Counted from the first letter of the stretch, positions 9,073 to 24,380 are shown. The stretch: DNA of 64,000 bases from Thermoanaerobacter wiegelii Rt8.B1 (GCF_000147695.2 NC_015958.1:1-64000); one strand, 5' to 3'. A program made the numbers and translations. Notes: generated from the sequence alone by a model not told the origin.

Positions 9073-9402
9073 TTAATAGATTTTATTGCCTATTTTTACT
9101 TCTCTTTCTAGTTGAAGCAAGACGACATTCCCATCTTCGTCATCAACTCCAAGCAACAATACTTCAGATATAAAATCTACTACTTGCTTTGGAGGAAAAT
9201 TAACTACGCAGACCACCAATTTATTATACAACTCTTCTTTTTTGTACAATTTTGTTATTTGAGCGCTGGACTTTTTGATTCCTAATTCGCCAAAGTCAAT
9301 TTTTAACTTATAAGCAGGTTTTTTTGCTTTTGGAAAGTCTTCTACCTCAATTATTCTTCCTGCACGTATGTCAAGTTTTAAAAAATCTTCATAAGTAGCC
9401 AT
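9073..9402 (-). CDS. csaA: CsaA-like tRNA-binding domain protein
   Basis: A 109-residue protein consisting of one EMAP/tRNA-binding OB-fold, with DIRAGRIIEVEDFPKAKKPAYKLKIDFG, VVNFPPKQV and a C-terminal ...LEREVKIGNKIY. CsaA proteins have been proposed as secretion chaperones in Bacillus, while the fold binds tRNA; the in vivo role is uncertain. I chose the ATG at 9402 because GAGGTG lies six bases upstream. A GTG nine bases earlier overlaps that ribosome site. It lies just upstream of murT-gatD on the same strand. Confidence 0.88.
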   Translation of the reverse strand: MATYEDFLKLDIRAGRIIEVEDFPKAKKPAYKLKIDFGELGIKKSSAQITKLYKKEELYNKLVVCVVNFPPKQVVDFISEVLLLGVDDEDGNVVLLQLEREVKIGNKIY

Positions 9403-9417
9403 TGAATTCACCTCAAT

Positions 9418-9467
9418 TTAAGTATATTATATTATAGGTATACTTGTTAAGTATATTATATTATAGG
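9418..9467. repeat. Two direct repeats and a palindrome in the csaA/gyrB divergent spacer
   Basis: A 21-bp AT-rich unit (ttaagtat...ttatagg) occurs twice, at 9418-9438 and 9447-9467, with a 29-base period. Between them is the palindrome tatacttgttaagtata, centred near 9447. Read on the minus strand each unit contains TATAAT, so they may be promoter or operator elements for csaA. A second hairpin, catttcccg with cgggaaatg, follows near 9497-9523. Confidence 0.5.
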
Positions 9468-9531
9468 CAATAATAAAAATAAAATTATTTCCTCTTCATT
9501 TCCCGGGAAATTTTTCGGGAAATGTTTTGAA

Positions 9532-11496
<1,965 letters not shown>

Positions 11497-11510
11497 AAGA
11501 GGTGAAATAG

Positions 11511-13934
11511 ATGAGTGAAGAAAAAGAGAAAGTAATCCCTGTAGACATTGAAGATGAAATGAAAAAATCTTATATAGATTATGCGATGAGTGTAATTGTT
11601 GGAAGGGCATTGCCAGATGTGAGAGATGGTTTAAAACCAGTTCATAGAAGGATTCTCTATGCTATGAATGAGTTGGGATTAACCCCTGACAAGCCATATA
11701 AAAAGAGCGTTGCAGTTGTTGGTGAAGTTTTAGGAAAATACCATCCTCACGGTGATGCAGCTGTTTACGATACTTTAGTGAGACTAGCACAGGATTTTTC
11801 AATGAGAGAAACTTTGATAGATGGGCACGGAAACTTTGGAAGCATAGATGGAGACCCTCCGGCTGCCATGAGGTACACAGAGGCGAGGCTTTCAAAAATT
11901 GCCCTTGAGATGCTTACAGATATCAACAAAGAGACAGTAGATTTTGTGCCAAACTTTGATGAGACTTTAAAGGAACCAGTTGTACTTCCCTCTCGATTTC
12001 CTAATCTTTTAGTCAACGGCTCTCAAGGAATTGCTGTAGGTATGGCTACGAATATTCCTCCTCACAATTTAGGAGAAGTCATAGATGGAATTGTCGCTTA
12101 TATAGACAATCCTTATATTTCAGTAGATGAACTGATGAAATATATAAAAGGACCTGACTTTCCTACAGGAGGAATAATTCTAGGAAGAGACGGTATAAAA
12201 GAGACTTATGAGACAGGAAGAGGTAAAATTGTCGTTAGGGCAAAGGCAGAAATTGAAGAACACCACGGTAAGACGAGAATTGTAATTACTGAGATTCCTT
12301 ATATGGTTTTAAAAGCTAAGTTAATTGAAAAAATAGCTGAGTTAGTCCGTGACAAGCACATAGAAGGGATTTCTGATTTGAGAGATGAATCTGATAGGAA
12401 TGGAATGAAAATTGTAATAGAGCTAAAAAGAGATGTCAATCCAAAGGTGATACTTAATAAACTTTACATGCACACACAAATGCAGCAGACCTTTGGAGCT
12501 ATAATGTTAGCTCTTGTAGATGGAGAGCCAAAAATACTAAATTTAAAGCAGATTATAGAAAAGTATGTAGATCATCAAGCGGATGTTGTAACGAGAAGGA
12601 CCAAGTTTGACTTAAGAAAAGCAGAAGAAAGAGCCCATATTTTAGAAGGGTTAAAAATCGCCCTTGACCACATTGATGAAGTGATAAACATAATAAGAAG
12701 TTCAAGGACAGAAGCAATTGCTAAACAAAATTTAATGGACAAGTTTGGGTTAAGCGAAAAACAAGCACAAGCGATAGTTGACATGAGATTAGGAAGGTTG
12801 ACTGGGCTTGAAAGGCAAAAAGTAGAAGATGAGCTTAAAGAGTTAATTGAAAAGATAAAAGAATTGAAGGAAATTTTGGCAGATGAAAGAAAAGTGCTGG
12901 AAATAATCAAAAAAGAGCTTTTGGAAATAAAAGATAAATATGCTACTCCGAGAAAGACAAGCATTGTGGCAAAAGAAGAAGAGTTAGATTTAGAGGATTT
13001 GGTTCAATTGGAAGATGTTGTAGTGACAATGACACACTATGGATATATAAAGAGAATGCCTCTTGATACTTATAAGGCTCAAAAACGTGGAGGGAAAGGC
13101 ATATTAGGTATATCTACAAGAGAAGATGACTTTGTAGAGGATATATTTATCACTACAACTCATGACAGACTGTTGTTCTTTACAAACAAAGGGAAAGTAT
13201 ATAGTTTAAGGACAATAGACATTCCTGAGACAGGAAGACAAGCAAAAGGCACGGCTATTGTCAATCTCATACAGATAGCTCAAGGAGAGAAAGTCACAGC
13301 GGTTATTCCTCTTAAAAAGTCAGAAGATATTAAGTATATTGTGATGTGCACTAAAAAAGGCATAATTAAAAAGACTTCTATAGAAGAGTTCAGGTCAATT
13401 AAGAGAAATGGTATAATTGCTATCACGTTGGAAGAAAGTGATGAGCTTATAAATGTAAAATTAACAAATGGAGAAAGAGAAATAATAATAGGGACTGCCA
13501 GAGGCTATGCTATAAGATTTAATGAAAAAGACATAAGACCTATGGGAAGAGTGGCAAAAGGTGTAATAGCTATTTCCTTGAGAGAAGATGATGAAGTGGT
13601 AGAAATGGACCTTGTTCATCCCAATAGCGAAATTTTAGTAGTAACAGAAAATGGATTTGGGAAGAGAACGGACTTAGAGGAATACAGGCTTCAAACAAGA
13701 GCAGGAAAGGGAATAATTGCGATAAGGCTTAGCGAAAAGACTGGTAAATTGGTGTCTATACGGTCAGTAAATCCAGAAGATGAATTTATGATAATTTCTG
13801 CAAATGGGATTCTTATAAGAATGAAGGTGTCCGATATTTCTAAGATGCACAGAGATACAAGAGGAGTAACCCTTATGAAGCTTGATGATGGTGACAGGGT
13901 TGTTTCTACTGCAAGAATAGAAAATGAAGAATAA
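11511..13934 (+). CDS. gyrA: DNA gyrase subunit A
   Basis: The 807-residue DNA-cleaving subunit. The active-site tyrosine is Tyr122 in [14 protein letters not shown], and the quinolone-resistance region starts with [20 protein letters not shown]. The C-terminal beta-pinwheel carries the GyrA-box QKRGGKG (in [13 protein letters not shown]), which marks it as gyrase rather than topoisomerase IV. It is cotranscribed with gyrB and ends at a bidirectional terminator. Confidence 0.97.
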   Translation: MSEEKEKVIPVDIEDEMKKSYIDYAMSVIVGRALPDVRDGLKPVHRRILYAMNELGLTPDKPYKKSVAVVGEVLGKYHPHGDAAVYDTLVRLAQDFSMRETLIDGHGNFGSIDGDPPAAMRYTEARLSKIALEMLTDINKETVDFVPNFDETLKEPVVLPSRFPNLLVNGSQGIAVGMATNIPPHNLGEVIDGIVAYIDNPYISVDELMKYIKGPDFPTGGIILGRDGIKETYETGRGKIVVRAKAEIEEHHGKTRIVITEIPYMVLKAKLIEKIAELVRDKHIEGISDLRDESDRNGMKIVIELKRDVNPKVILNKLYMHTQMQQTFGAIMLALVDGEPKILNLKQIIEKYVDHQADVVTRRTKFDLRKAEERAHILEGLKIALDHIDEVINIIRSSRTEAIAKQNLMDKFGLSEKQAQAIVDMRLGRLTGLERQKVEDELKELIEKIKELKEILADERKVLEIIKKELLEIKDKYATPRKTSIVAKEEELDLEDLVQLEDVVVTMTHYGYIKRMPLDTYKAQKRGGKGILGISTREDDFVEDIFITTTHDRLLFFTNKGKVYSLRTIDIPETGRQAKGTAIVNLIQIAQGEKVTAVIPLKKSEDIKYIVMCTKKGIIKKTSIEEFRSIKRNGIIAITLEESDELINVKLTNGEREIIIGTARGYAIRFNEKDIRPMGRVAKGVIAISLREDDEVVEMDLVHPNSEILVVTENGFGKRTDLEEYRLQTRAGKGIIAIRLSEKTGKLVSIRSVNPEDEFMIISANGILIRMKVSDISKMHRDTRGVTLMKLDDGDRVVSTARIENEE

Positions 13935-13968
13935 AAATAAGCCCTCAATTTTTGGGGGCTTATTTTTT
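13934..13968. terminator. Bidirectional terminator between gyrA and namA
   Basis: The arms AAAATAAGCCC and GGGCTTATTTT flank a short loop, with an A-run before and a T-run after. It can therefore serve gyrA on the plus strand and the convergent oxidoreductase gene on the minus strand. The right arm overlaps the last codons of the minus-strand gene. Confidence 0.85.
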
Positions 13969-14973
13969 AAAAGCTCTTTCATATTGTTTTGGCCAGTCTT
14001 CCTTTGAAGTGTAGGTATGCAGAACCCAATAGGGATTTCTTAAAAGTTCTCTTCCAAGTGCAACTAAGTCAGCCCTTTCATTTGAAAGAATTTCTTCTGC
14101 AAGCTCTTGTGTCGTTATTAATCCTACCGCAGAAGTTTTTATATTACAGCGCTTTTTAATTGTTTCAGCGTATTTAACTTGATATCCAGGATATAGATTT
14201 ATATCAACATTTAAAAGTCCTCCACTGCTTACATCAATTAAATCAACTTTGTCTTTTATCATGTTGATATATTCTACCATCATATCTATGTTTATTCCGC
14301 CTTCCATGTAATCATTTGCAGATACCCGCACGAAAATAGGTTTATTTTCAGGCCAATTTTTTCTAACTTCATCTATCACTTCAATTAAAAATCTTGCTCT
14401 ATTTTCAATGCTATTGCCGTATTCATCTTTTCGTTTATTTGAAAGAGGAGAAAGAAATTCGTGGATTAAATAGCCGTGAGCTGCATGTATTTCAACTACA
14501 TCATAACCTGCTAAGTTAGCCCTTTTAGCAGCTTCCCCAAAAGCTTTTACTATAGATTTTATTTCGTCAATTGTTAATTCTCTTGGAAGTTTGTAGCGGT
14601 CTCCTGCTTTAATAGGGGAAGGTCCTACGACATCCTCGTAGGATATATTACATTTTCTTCCTGCATGAGCAAGCTGTATTCCCATCACAGCGCCATTTGC
14701 TTTACAAATGTCTACAATTTTTTTTAATTCTTTAACTTGTTCATCATTCCATATGCCAAGGTCATGATCAGTTATTCTTCCTCTGCTCTCAACAGCTGTG
14801 GCTTCTTGCATAATAAGTCCTACTCCACCAATAGCCCTTGTGGCGTAATGAACTATATGCCAGTCATTTGGCATCCCATCTGTAGAAGCTGAGTACATAC
14901 ACATAGGAGACATCATGATTCTATTTTTTATTGTAATATCCTTTATCTTTAAAGGCATATGTAAAATACTCAT
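13960..14973 (-). CDS. namA: Old yellow enzyme-family NAD(P)H dehydrogenase, YqjM/NamA type
   Basis: A 337-residue FMN-dependent TIM-barrel ene-reductase. The YqjM-type marks are the FMN-tuning cysteine in MMSPMCMYSA, HAGRK, EIHAAHGYLIHEFLSP with catalytic-site residues, and the phosphate-binding LVALGRELLRNPYW. Such enzymes reduce activated alkenes; the natural substrate is usually unknown. ATG 14973 is preferred because GGGAG lies seven bases upstream. A GTG two codons earlier overlaps that site. It appears to be a single-gene unit. Confidence 0.9.
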   Translation of the reverse strand: MSILHMPLKIKDITIKNRIMMSPMCMYSASTDGMPNDWHIVHYATRAIGGVGLIMQEATAVESRGRITDHDLGIWNDEQVKELKKIVDICKANGAVMGIQLAHAGRKCNISYEDVVGPSPIKAGDRYKLPRELTIDEIKSIVKAFGEAAKRANLAGYDVVEIHAAHGYLIHEFLSPLSNKRKDEYGNSIENRARFLIEVIDEVRKNWPENKPIFVRVSANDYMEGGINIDMMVEYINMIKDKVDLIDVSSGGLLNVDINLYPGYQVKYAETIKKRCNIKTSAVGLITTQELAEEILSNERADLVALGRELLRNPYWVLHTYTSKEDWPKQYERAFKK

Positions 14974-15175
14974 AAACACTCTCCCTTCTTGAACTTTCTA
15001 ATTTTAATCATAATACATATCTTTTTAAAAACCAAATTTGACAAAAATGTTTAAGCTGCATGCGATTAAAGCAATTTTTAATGATAGTTAAAAAAAGAGT
15101 AATTTTTTTGGGAGATATTTAAAATTTTTTAGTAAATGTAAACGATAGATTATTGAAAATTTACAAATAATTTAG

Positions 15176-15204
15176 TTGACTAAAGTAAAAGATGCTGCTA
15201 AAAT
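15176..15204 (+). promoter_or_regulatory. Promoter of the ilv-leu operon
   Basis: TTGACT (15176-15181) and TAAAAT (15199-15204) are 17 bases apart, placing the start of transcription about 45 bases before the T-box stem I. The remainder of the spacer from 14980 to 15175 is AT-rich and shows nothing recognisable. Confidence 0.65.
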
Positions 15205-15254
15205 AACAAGTAACTTTATTTGGATTTGTATTTTTAAAATGATAAAGTATAAAA

Positions 15255-15510
15255 GCGATGAAGGTGAGGGGTATGTGCGTAGGCTTAAGAGAGCCGGTGG
15301 TTGGTGCAAACCGGTGCCGAGGCGCATATTAGATCGCTCTGGAGCTGTATAGCTGAACGGCGGTAAGCTTATTAGGCTATACCGGGATTACCCGTTACAG
15401 GTCAAGTTGTATAACTTGGTGAGGCTATTGCCGTGAGGTAATAGCGAAAACAGGTGGTACCGCGTGGAGGAAATCCCCGCCCTGTGCTTTCAGGGCGGGG
15501 AATGATTTTT
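15255..15510 (+). promoter_or_regulatory. T-box leader, isoleucine specifier, of the ilv-leu operon
   Basis: The sequence contains a full T-box: stem I with AGAGAGCCGGTGG, the conserved antiterminator element AGGTGGTACCGCG (15452-15464) whose loop pairs with an uncharged tRNA 3' end, and a terminator with arms ccccgccctg (15475-15484) and cagggcgggg (15491-15500) plus a T-run. Aligning the specifier loop with the serine T-box at 30136 puts the specifier codon ATC at 15333-15335, so tRNA-Ile should be the ligand. When Ile-tRNA is uncharged, transcription of the branched-chain genes would continue. Confidence 0.92.
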
Positions 15511-15525
15511 ATAGGGGGTGATAAT

Positions 15526-17024
<1,499 letters not shown>

Positions 17025-17044
17025 TTTAAGGAGGTAGATATGCG

Positions 17045-18241
17045 ATGGGGGTCAAAAGAGTCATTGTTTTTGACACTACGTTAAGAGATGGGGAGCAGAC
17101 TCCTGGCGTCAACTTTAACATTAACGATAAATTTGAAATAGCAAAACAGTTGGTATCTTTAGGAGTGGATGTCATAGAAGCAGGATTTCCAGCTGCTTCT
17201 AATGGAGATTTTGAAGCAGTCAAAAATATTGCTGATAAATTAAAAGGTGTTACTATTGCTGCAATGGCAAGGTCTGTAAAAGAGGATATAGACAGAGCCA
17301 GCAGTGCTTTGAAAAATGCTGAAAGGTCTAGATTACACGTTTTTATCGCAACTTCTGATATACATCTTAAATACAAACTTAAGATGTCAAGGGAAGAAAT
17401 GCTTAAAAGAGCCATTGAAATGGTGAAATACGCAAAAGGAAAATTTGATGAGATTGAATTTTCAGCAGAAGATGCTTCAAGAACTGATTGGGATTTTTTA
17501 GTAAAAGTTTTTAGCGAGGTAATAGAAGCGGGAGCAAATGTGATAAATGTGCCGGATACCGTAGGATATGCTATGCCGAGAGAATTTGGCGAACTAATAA
17601 AATACATCAGAAATAATATTCCTAACATCGATGGAGTAATGATAAGTGCCCATTGCCATAACGATTTAGGGCTTGCTGTAGCAAATTCTTTGTCTGCCAT
17701 AGAAAACGGAGCAACTCAAGTAGAAGTAACAGTGAACGGAATAGGGGAAAGGGCAGGAAATGCAGCTATGGAAGAAGTAATAATGGCACTGAATACGAGA
17801 AAAGATTATTTTGGCCTTGTTCACGGAATAAACATTAAAGAGATATACAATACCAGTAAATTAGTAAGCAAACTTACAGGAATTAACCTCCAACCTAATA
17901 AGGCAATTGTAGGTGCTAATGCTTTTAGGCATCAAGCGGGAATTCACCAACATGGAGTTATAAACAACAGAGCTACCTATGAAATAATGAAACCAGAGGA
18001 TATTGGAATAGTTCCAGATACTTTTGCATTAGGTAAGCTTTCAGGAAGAAATGCTTTTGAATTGAAAGTCAGACAATTGGGGTACAATAATCTTTCACCA
18101 GGAGAATTAAGTGATGCTTTTAGAAGGTTTAAAGATTTGGCGGACAGAAAAAAGATAATTGTAGATGAGGATATAAGATTTGTTGTTGAAGAGACTTTGG
18201 AAGAGTTTAGAAGTTTTAAGGAGGGAGAAGCTTGGGCTTAA
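17045..18241 (+). CDS. leuA: Alpha-isopropylmalate synthase-type enzyme lacking the leucine regulatory domain
   Basis: The 398-residue protein condenses an alpha-ketoacid with acetyl-CoA; position among leuCDB genes indicates 2-isopropylmalate synthase. The HMGL-like barrel is clear: [17 protein letters not shown] at the start, [14 protein letters not shown] and the [10 protein letters not shown] segment. It ends right after the subdomain [12 protein letters not shown]...DEDIRFV. Typical bacterial LeuA is about 510 residues with a C-terminal LeuA-dimer allosteric domain, which is absent here. The end overlaps leuC by ten bases, so it is a designed stop rather than an obvious truncation. A homocitrate or citramalate synthase activity cannot be excluded. 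Confidence 0.88.
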   Translation: MGVKRVIVFDTTLRDGEQTPGVNFNINDKFEIAKQLVSLGVDVIEAGFPAASNGDFEAVKNIADKLKGVTIAAMARSVKEDIDRASSALKNAERSRLHVFIATSDIHLKYKLKMSREEMLKRAIEMVKYAKGKFDEIEFSAEDASRTDWDFLVKVFSEVIEAGANVINVPDTVGYAMPREFGELIKYIRNNIPNIDGVMISAHCHNDLGLAVANSLSAIENGATQVEVTVNGIGERAGNAAMEEVIMALNTRKDYFGLVHGINIKEIYNTSKLVSKLTGINLQPNKAIVGANAFRHQAGIHQHGVINNRATYEIMKPEDIGIVPDTFALGKLSGRNAFELKVRQLGYNNLSPGELSDAFRRFKDLADRKKIIVDEDIRFVVEETLEEFRSFKEGEAWA

Positions 18242-19488
18242 CATTGACACAAAAGATATTGTCAGCAAAAGTCGGTAGAGAAGTAAAACCAGGAGAGTTA
18301 ATAGAAGTAGATGTGGATATGGTGTTAGGCAATGACGTTACTGCTCCTGTTGCTATAAAGGAGTTTGAAAAGATAGGAAAAGAAGAGGTATTTGACAAAA
18401 CTAAAATTGCCCTTGTACCCGACCATTTTGTTCCTAATAAGGACATAAAATCGGCGGAGCAAGTAAATATAATGAGAAAATTTGCAAAAAAACATGGAAT
18501 AGTAAACTTCTTTGAAGTAGGGCAAATGGGAATAGAGCACGCACTTTTACCCGAAAAAGGACTTGTACTTCCGGGGGATGTTGTCATAGGTGCTGATTCT
18601 CATACTTGCACTTATGGCGCTCTTACCTGTTTTTCTACAGGAGTAGGAAGCACTGACATGGCGGCAGCAATGGCGACAGGCAAAGCGTGGTTTAAAGTGC
18701 CAGAAGCAATAAAATTTGTGTTAAAAGGCAATTTGCAAAAATGGGTAAGTGGAAAAGATGTTATCTTGTATATAATCGGGAAAATAGGGGTTGACGGAGC
18801 TTTATATAAATCTATGGAATTTACAGGGAATATAAAAGCTTTGTCAATGGACGATAGATTCACAATTGCCAATATGGCAATAGAAGCAGGGGCTAAAAAC
18901 GGTATTTTCGATTTTGACGAAATTACCGAAGCATATGTTAAAGGGAGAGCAAAAAGAGAGTATAAGGTATTTGAAAGGGATGAAGATGCTGAGTACAGTG
19001 AGGTTTATGAGATAAATTTGGATGAGATAAGGCCTCAAGTAGCATTTCCTCATTTGCCTGAAAACACTAGAAATATTGATGAAATTGGAAAAGTTAAAAT
19101 AGACCAAGTAGTTATTGGCTCTTGCACCAATGGACGCATGTCAGACATGGAGATAGCTTATAAGATATTGAAAGGCAAAAAGGTCCATCCTGATGTAAGA
19201 CTTTTAATTTTCCCCGCAACACAGGAAATATACCTTGAATGTGTTAAAAGAGGTTACATCGAAGAGTTTATAAAAGCAGGTGCGGCAGTATCTACTCCTA
19301 CTTGTGGACCTTGCCTTGGCGGACATATGGGAATTCTGGCTAAAGGAGAAAGGGCACTGGCTACTACTAACAGAAATTTTGTAGGAAGAATGGGACATCC
19401 TGAGAGTGAAGTGTATCTTTCAAGTCCAGCTGTTGCAGCCGCTTCAGCTATTGCAGGATATATCGTAAGTCCAGAGGAGGTAGAATGA
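18232..19488 (+). CDS. leuC: 3-isopropylmalate dehydratase large subunit
   Basis: A 418-residue aconitase-family subunit carrying the 4Fe-4S cluster. The three cluster cysteines are visible in [13 protein letters not shown] and in [25 protein letters not shown] is the conserved active-site region. The length matches the shorter archaeal/clostridial LeuC branch rather than the E. coli type (about 466). The start TTG 18232 lies inside the end of leuA, with AGGAGGG upstream. It pairs with leuD immediately downstream. Confidence 0.94.
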   Translation: MGLTLTQKILSAKVGREVKPGELIEVDVDMVLGNDVTAPVAIKEFEKIGKEEVFDKTKIALVPDHFVPNKDIKSAEQVNIMRKFAKKHGIVNFFEVGQMGIEHALLPEKGLVLPGDVVIGADSHTCTYGALTCFSTGVGSTDMAAAMATGKAWFKVPEAIKFVLKGNLQKWVSGKDVILYIIGKIGVDGALYKSMEFTGNIKALSMDDRFTIANMAIEAGAKNGIFDFDEITEAYVKGRAKREYKVFERDEDAEYSEVYEINLDEIRPQVAFPHLPENTRNIDEIGKVKIDQVVIGSCTNGRMSDMEIAYKILKGKKVHPDVRLLIFPATQEIYLECVKRGYIEEFIKAGAAVSTPTCGPCLGGHMGILAKGERALATTNRNFVGRMGHPESEVYLSSPAVAAASAIAGYIVSPEEVE

Positions 19489-19970
19489 TGCAGGGGAAAG
19501 CCATAAAATACGGGGACAATATAGATACAGATGTTATAATACCAGCAAGGTATTTAAACACATCAGATCCACAAGAATTGGCACAGCATTGTATGGAAGA
19601 TTTAGACAAAGAGTTTAAAAACAAAGTTCAAGAAGGAGATATACTGGTTGTAGGCGAAAATTTTGGTAGTGGATCTTCCAGAGAGCATGCGCCAATTGCT
19701 ATTAAAGCATCGGGTATATCCTGTATAATTGCTAAGTCGTTTGCAAGAATTTTTTTCAGAAATGCGATAAATATAGGGCTTCCGATATTAGAATGCAAGG
19801 AAGCGGTAGATGGGATTGAAGAAGGTGATATTGTTTTGGTTGATACAGATAATGGAATCATAAAAAATTTGAGTAAGGGAACGCAATTTAAAGCTCAACC
19901 CTTTCCTGACTTCATAAAAGAAATAATGAAATACGGTGGACTTATAAATTATGTCAGAGAGAAGGTGTAA
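19485..19970 (+). CDS. leuD: 3-isopropylmalate dehydratase small subunit
   Basis: The 161-residue swivel domain subunit completes the LeuCD isomerase. It has the marks [17 protein letters not shown] and [16 protein letters not shown], the swivel-domain substrate loop. ATG 19485 overlaps the leuC stop (ATGA), with GAGGAGG upstream; a second ATG follows directly at 19488. Short-form LeuD matches the short-form LeuC. Confidence 0.94.
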   Translation: MMQGKAIKYGDNIDTDVIIPARYLNTSDPQELAQHCMEDLDKEFKNKVQEGDILVVGENFGSGSSREHAPIAIKASGISCIIAKSFARIFFRNAINIGLPILECKEAVDGIEEGDIVLVDTDNGIIKNLSKGTQFKAQPFPDFIKEIMKYGGLINYVREKV

Positions 19971-19972
19971 AA

Positions 19973-21040
19973 TTGTTTAAAATTGCTGTTTTGCCTGGAG
20001 ATGGAATTGGACCGGAAGTCATAGAAGAAGGGTTAAAAGTTTTGTATGCTATAGAAGATAAGTACAAACTTAAATTTGATGTAAAAAAGTATCCTTTTGG
20101 GGGAGAAGCTATAGACAAATACGGTGTTCCCTATCCGGAAGAGACAAAAAATGCGTGTCTTTCCAGTGATGCTGTACTTTTGGGAGCAGTGGGAGGTCCC
20201 AAATGGGATAACCTTGAGGGGGATAAAAGGCCAGAAGCAGGACTTCTGGCTTTAAGAAAAAGTCTAGGGGTTTATGCAAATCTAAGGCCGGCTGTTCTTT
20301 ATTCTCCTTTAAAAGTAGCTTCTCCTTTAAAAAACGAGTTATTACAAGAGGGTTTAGATATTCTTGTGGTAAGAGAACTTACTGGTGGAATTTATTTTGG
20401 ACCAAGAGGAACAGTTGCTATAGATTATGGTTTTAAGGCTTATGATACAGAAGTGTACCAGACCTCAGAAATAGAAAGGATAGCGGTCATTGCCTTTGAA
20501 GTGGCTTTAAAGAGGAAAAAGAAAGTCACTTCTGTAGACAAGGCAAACATTTTGGATTCTTCCAGATTATGGAGAAAAACGGTAGAAGAAATAAGTAAGA
20601 GATATCCTGATGTTGAGTTAAACCATATGTATGTAGATAATTGTGCTATGCAACTAATTAAAAATCCTTCTCAATTTGATGTAATTCTCACTTCTAATAT
20701 GTTTGGTGATATTTTAAGCGATGAAGCTTCACAACTTACAGGTTCTATAGGGATGCTTCCCTCTGCTAGCTTAAGAGAAGATAAAGTGGGACTTTATGAA
20801 CCTATACACGGTTCTGCTCCAGATATTGCTGGAACAAAGAAGGCCAATCCTTTAGCTACAATATTGTCAGTTGCTATGATGCTGGAATATTCTTTTGACC
20901 TTATAGATGCTGCTAATGACATAAAGGATGCAGTAAATAAAGTTTTAGAAGCAGGTTATAGGACTTTTGATTTAGGAAAAGGAATAATTTTAAATACTCA
21001 GGAGATGGGAGATAAAGTGGTAGAGTATGTAAAGGGGTGA
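19973..21040 (+). CDS. leuB: 3-isopropylmalate dehydrogenase
   Basis: A 355-residue NAD-dependent oxidative decarboxylase of the leucine pathway. The family start [15 protein letters not shown], substrate-binding [23 protein letters not shown] and the nucleotide-binding [18 protein letters not shown] are all present. The start is TTG 19973, three bases after leuD. The ilvD ribosome site overlaps the end of the gene. Confidence 0.95.
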   Translation: MFKIAVLPGDGIGPEVIEEGLKVLYAIEDKYKLKFDVKKYPFGGEAIDKYGVPYPEETKNACLSSDAVLLGAVGGPKWDNLEGDKRPEAGLLALRKSLGVYANLRPAVLYSPLKVASPLKNELLQEGLDILVVRELTGGIYFGPRGTVAIDYGFKAYDTEVYQTSEIERIAVIAFEVALKRKKKVTSVDKANILDSSRLWRKTVEEISKRYPDVELNHMYVDNCAMQLIKNPSQFDVILTSNMFGDILSDEASQLTGSIGMLPSASLREDKVGLYEPIHGSAPDIAGTKKANPLATILSVAMMLEYSFDLIDAANDIKDAVNKVLEAGYRTFDLGKGIILNTQEMGDKVVEYVKG

Positions 21041-21045
21041 GGAGA

Positions 21046-22716
21046 TTGATAAGCGATAGCATAAAAAAGGGAGTTGAAAAGGCGCCGCATAGGTCACTTT
21101 TATATGCTTTAGGCTTGACTTATGAAGAGATAAAAAGGCCTATTATAGGAGTTGCAAACTCAAAAAATGAAATTATACCAGGTCATATGCATTTAGACAA
21201 AATAGCTGAAGCTGTAAAAGCAGGCATCAGAATGGCAGGAGGAACTCCTATAGAGTTTTCCACTATTGGTGTTTGTGATGGCATTGCCATGAACCATAAA
21301 GGTATGAAATACTCTTTAGGGAGTAGAGAACTTATTGCAGATAGCATTGAAATCATGGCAATGGCCCACGGATTTGATGGGCTTGTGCTTATACCTAATT
21401 GCGACAAAATAGTGCCGGGGATGCTTATGGCAGCAGCACGACTTAATATTCCTGCAATAGTTGTAAGCGGAGGCCCAATGCTTGCAGGAAAGTGTAATGG
21501 AGATGTGTGCGATTTAAGCAGCGTTTTTGAAGCTGTAGGAGCACATAAAATTGGGAAAATCTCAGATGAAGACCTTTATAAAATAGAACTTAATGCTTGT
21601 CCTACTTGTGGGTCTTGCTCGGGAATGTTTACCGCAAATACTATGAATTGCTTGACAGAAGCTTTAGGAATGGGACTTCCAGGAAATGGTACGATTCCGG
21701 CTGTTTATTCTGAAAGGATAAGACTTGCAAAACAAGCAGGAATGAAAATCATGGAGCTTGTAGAGAGAGGAATTAAGCCTTCTGATATACTCACGAAAGA
21801 GGCATTCATAAACGCTTTTAGCTTAGACATGGCTTTAGGTGGTTCTACTAATACAGTATTGCACTTAAAAGCTATAGCTCATGAGGCAGGTGTAGATATA
21901 CCTTTAAATGAGATTAATGAGATTAGTGCAAGAGTACCTAATTTATGTAAATTAAGCCCTGCAGGGAAATATCACATAGAGGACCTTTATTTTGCAGGAG
22001 GAATTTCGGCTGTTTTAAAAGAGCTGACGAAAGCTAATCTTATAAATACTGAAGTGTTAACAGTTACAGGAAAGACATTGGGAGAGAATATAAAAGACGC
22101 GAAAGTTTTAAATCATGATGTGATAAGACCAATAGACAACCCTTACAGCAGTACTGGAGGCCTTGTGATACTTTACGGTAACATTGCAAGGGAAGGAGCT
22201 GTTGTAAAAGCATCTGCTGTAGCAAAAGAGATGTTAAGACACGAAGGACCAGCAAAGGTGTTTAATTCTGAGGAAGAAGCCATAGCTGCAATATATGGAG
22301 GGAAAATACAAAAAGGAGATGTAGTTGTAATAAGATACGAAGGGCCAAAAGGTGGACCGGGAATGAGAGAAATGTTAAGTCCTACTTCAGCCCTTGCAGG
22401 TATGGGACTTGATAAAGATGTGGCACTTATAACAGACGGTAGATTTTCAGGTGCAACAAGAGGGGCTTCAATAGGACATGTCTCTCCGGAAGCTATGGAA
22501 GGAGGAGAAATAGCTATACTTCAGGATGGAGACATAATTGAGATAGACATACCAGCGAGGAAAATTAATGTCAAGTTGAGAGATGAAGAAATCAAAGAAA
22601 GACTAAAAAAATGGGTAAGACCTGAACCGAAGATTAAAACTGGTTATATGGCAAGATATGCTAAAGAGGTGACTTCTGCAAATACAGGTGCAGTTTTTAA
22701 GGGGGGAGCCTTGTGA
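21046..22716 (+). CDS. ilvD: Dihydroxy-acid dehydratase
   Basis: A 556-residue Fe-S dehydratase that makes 2-ketoisovalerate and 2-keto-3-methylvalerate. Cluster cysteines lie in [12 protein letters not shown] and [20 protein letters not shown], and the conserved end region has [20 protein letters not shown] place the start at TTG 21046, giving the usual short N-terminus [22 protein letters not shown]; a GTG at 21037 is in frame but lies inside the ribosome site. It overlaps ilvB by four bases. Confidence 0.94.
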   Translation: MISDSIKKGVEKAPHRSLLYALGLTYEEIKRPIIGVANSKNEIIPGHMHLDKIAEAVKAGIRMAGGTPIEFSTIGVCDGIAMNHKGMKYSLGSRELIADSIEIMAMAHGFDGLVLIPNCDKIVPGMLMAAARLNIPAIVVSGGPMLAGKCNGDVCDLSSVFEAVGAHKIGKISDEDLYKIELNACPTCGSCSGMFTANTMNCLTEALGMGLPGNGTIPAVYSERIRLAKQAGMKIMELVERGIKPSDILTKEAFINAFSLDMALGGSTNTVLHLKAIAHEAGVDIPLNEINEISARVPNLCKLSPAGKYHIEDLYFAGGISAVLKELTKANLINTEVLTVTGKTLGENIKDAKVLNHDVIRPIDNPYSSTGGLVILYGNIAREGAVVKASAVAKEMLRHEGPAKVFNSEEEAIAAIYGGKIQKGDVVVIRYEGPKGGPGMREMLSPTSALAGMGLDKDVALITDGRFSGATRGASIGHVSPEAMEGGEIAILQDGDIIEIDIPARKINVKLRDEEIKERLKKWVRPEPKIKTGYMARYAKEVTSANTGAVFKGGAL

Positions 22717-24377
22717 CATTAAAAGGTGCACAAATTGTAATAGAGGTTTTAAAAGAAGTGGGTGTTGACACCATATTTGGCATACCTGGAGGAGCAGTTA
22801 TCCCTATCTATGATGCACTGTATGACTCTGATATAAGACACATATTAGCAACCCATGAGCAAATGGCAGCCCATATGGCAGATGGTTATGCAAGAGCTAC
22901 CGGAAGAGTAGGGGTTTGCTTTGCTACCTCTGGCCCCGGTTCTACCAATCTTGTGACAGGTATAGCCAATGCTTATATGGATTCCGTACCTGTTGTGGCG
23001 ATAACAGGACAGGTGCCGACAAACCTCATAGGAAAAGATGCATTTCAAGAAGTAGATATAACAGGTATTACAATGCCTATAACCAAACACAATTTTATTG
23101 TAAAATCCCCTGATAAACTGGCAGATACTATAAGGCAGGCGTTTGCGATCGCCAAAAGTGGAAGACCTGGTCCTGTATTAGTAGATATCCCAAAAGATAT
23201 ACAGAATGCCGACATAGAATATGTTAAGGGAATGGGAGATAGCATTGATATAAAAAACAATGTCAATGGAATAGTTTCACAAAAAGAGTTAGACAAAGCT
23301 ATAGAACTTATTTTGCAAAGTAAAAAACCTGTAATCTTTGCAGGAGGAGGAGTGATTTGGGGGGAAGCTTCAGCCGAACTCATAGAATTTGCAGAGAAGA
23401 CCAACATACCTGTTGCTACTTCTTTGATGGGATTAGGGTGCTTTCCTGAGGATCATCCTCTGTCATTAGGTCTTATAGGCATGCATGGAAGTAGATTTGC
23501 AAATTTGGCTGTGTATAAATCAGACCTTGTGATAGCGATAGGGACGAGATTTAGCGACAGAGTTGCTGGCAAAGCAGGGGGACTTGCTCCCAATGCTAAA
23601 ATAATCCATATTGATATAGACCCTGCAGAATTAGGGAAAAATGTAGAAGTAGAGGTAGCAGTTATAGGCAAAGTAAAAGAAGTATTGAAACTTTTAACGA
23701 ATAAACTTCCATTCATTGAGAGAAAAGAATGGTTAGAGGAAATTTCTTTCTTGAGAGAAAAGCACGGATTAAAGTATAAAAAAGATGAAGTTTTGAGGCC
23801 TCAATGGATAGTAGAAAAAATTCAACAGCTTTCAAGCGATGACCTTATAATAGCTACTGAAGTGGGACAAAATCAAATGTGGGCTGCCCAGTTTTATAAA
23901 TTTAAACAGCCCAGGACCTTTGTCACCTCAGGAGGATTAGGGACAATGGGCTTTGGACTTCCAGCTGCAATAGGAGCGCAGGTAGGAAGGCCAGATAAAA
24001 GGGTTGTAAACATTGCAGGTGATGGAAGTTTAAGAATGAATATACATGCCTTAGAAACAGCCGCTGTATATAATATTCCGGTTATAACAGTACTACTCAA
24101 CAACCAAACTTTAGGCATGGTAAGACAATGGCAAAACCTTTTGTATGACAAGAGATTTTCCCACACAGATTTGAATGCAAATTTGAATTTTGCTAAGCTT
24201 GCAAGCGACTTTGGAGTGGAAGGAATAAGAGCTACAACAAAAGAAGAATTTGAAAAAGCTTTTAAAAAAGCCTATGGCGAAAAAAGACCTTTTATGATAG
24301 AATGTATTATAGATAAGGACGAAATGGTGCTTCCATTTATTCCTGCAGGTGGAACTGTTGAAAATACAATTGGATAA
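22713..24377 (+). CDS. ilvB: Acetolactate synthase large (catalytic) subunit
   Basis: A 554-residue thiamine-diphosphate enzyme, the first common step of isoleucine and valine synthesis. The catalytic glutamate is in [20 protein letters not shown], and the ThDP motif is [25 protein letters not shown]... followed by [14 protein letters not shown]. The GTG start overlaps the ilvD stop (GTGA). It is the last gene of the ilv-leu operon; only three bases separate its stop from the FMN riboswitch region, with no obvious terminator of its own. Confidence 0.95.
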   Translation: MTLKGAQIVIEVLKEVGVDTIFGIPGGAVIPIYDALYDSDIRHILATHEQMAAHMADGYARATGRVGVCFATSGPGSTNLVTGIANAYMDSVPVVAITGQVPTNLIGKDAFQEVDITGITMPITKHNFIVKSPDKLADTIRQAFAIAKSGRPGPVLVDIPKDIQNADIEYVKGMGDSIDIKNNVNGIVSQKELDKAIELILQSKKPVIFAGGGVIWGEASAELIEFAEKTNIPVATSLMGLGCFPEDHPLSLGLIGMHGSRFANLAVYKSDLVIAIGTRFSDRVAGKAGGLAPNAKIIHIDIDPAELGKNVEVEVAVIGKVKEVLKLLTNKLPFIERKEWLEEISFLREKHGLKYKKDEVLRPQWIVEKIQQLSSDDLIIATEVGQNQMWAAQFYKFKQPRTFVTSGGLGTMGFGLPAAIGAQVGRPDKRVVNIAGDGSLRMNIHALETAAVYNIPVITVLLNNQTLGMVRQWQNLLYDKRFSHTDLNANLNFAKLASDFGVEGIRATTKEEFEKAFKKAYGEKRPFMIECIIDKDEMVLPFIPAGGTVENTIG

Positions 24378-24380
24378 AAC

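Noticed and set aside
12575-12964. Minus-strand frame of 129 codons within gyrA
   Set aside because: It is a shadow of gyrA, serine- and leucine-rich, without ribosome site or context.
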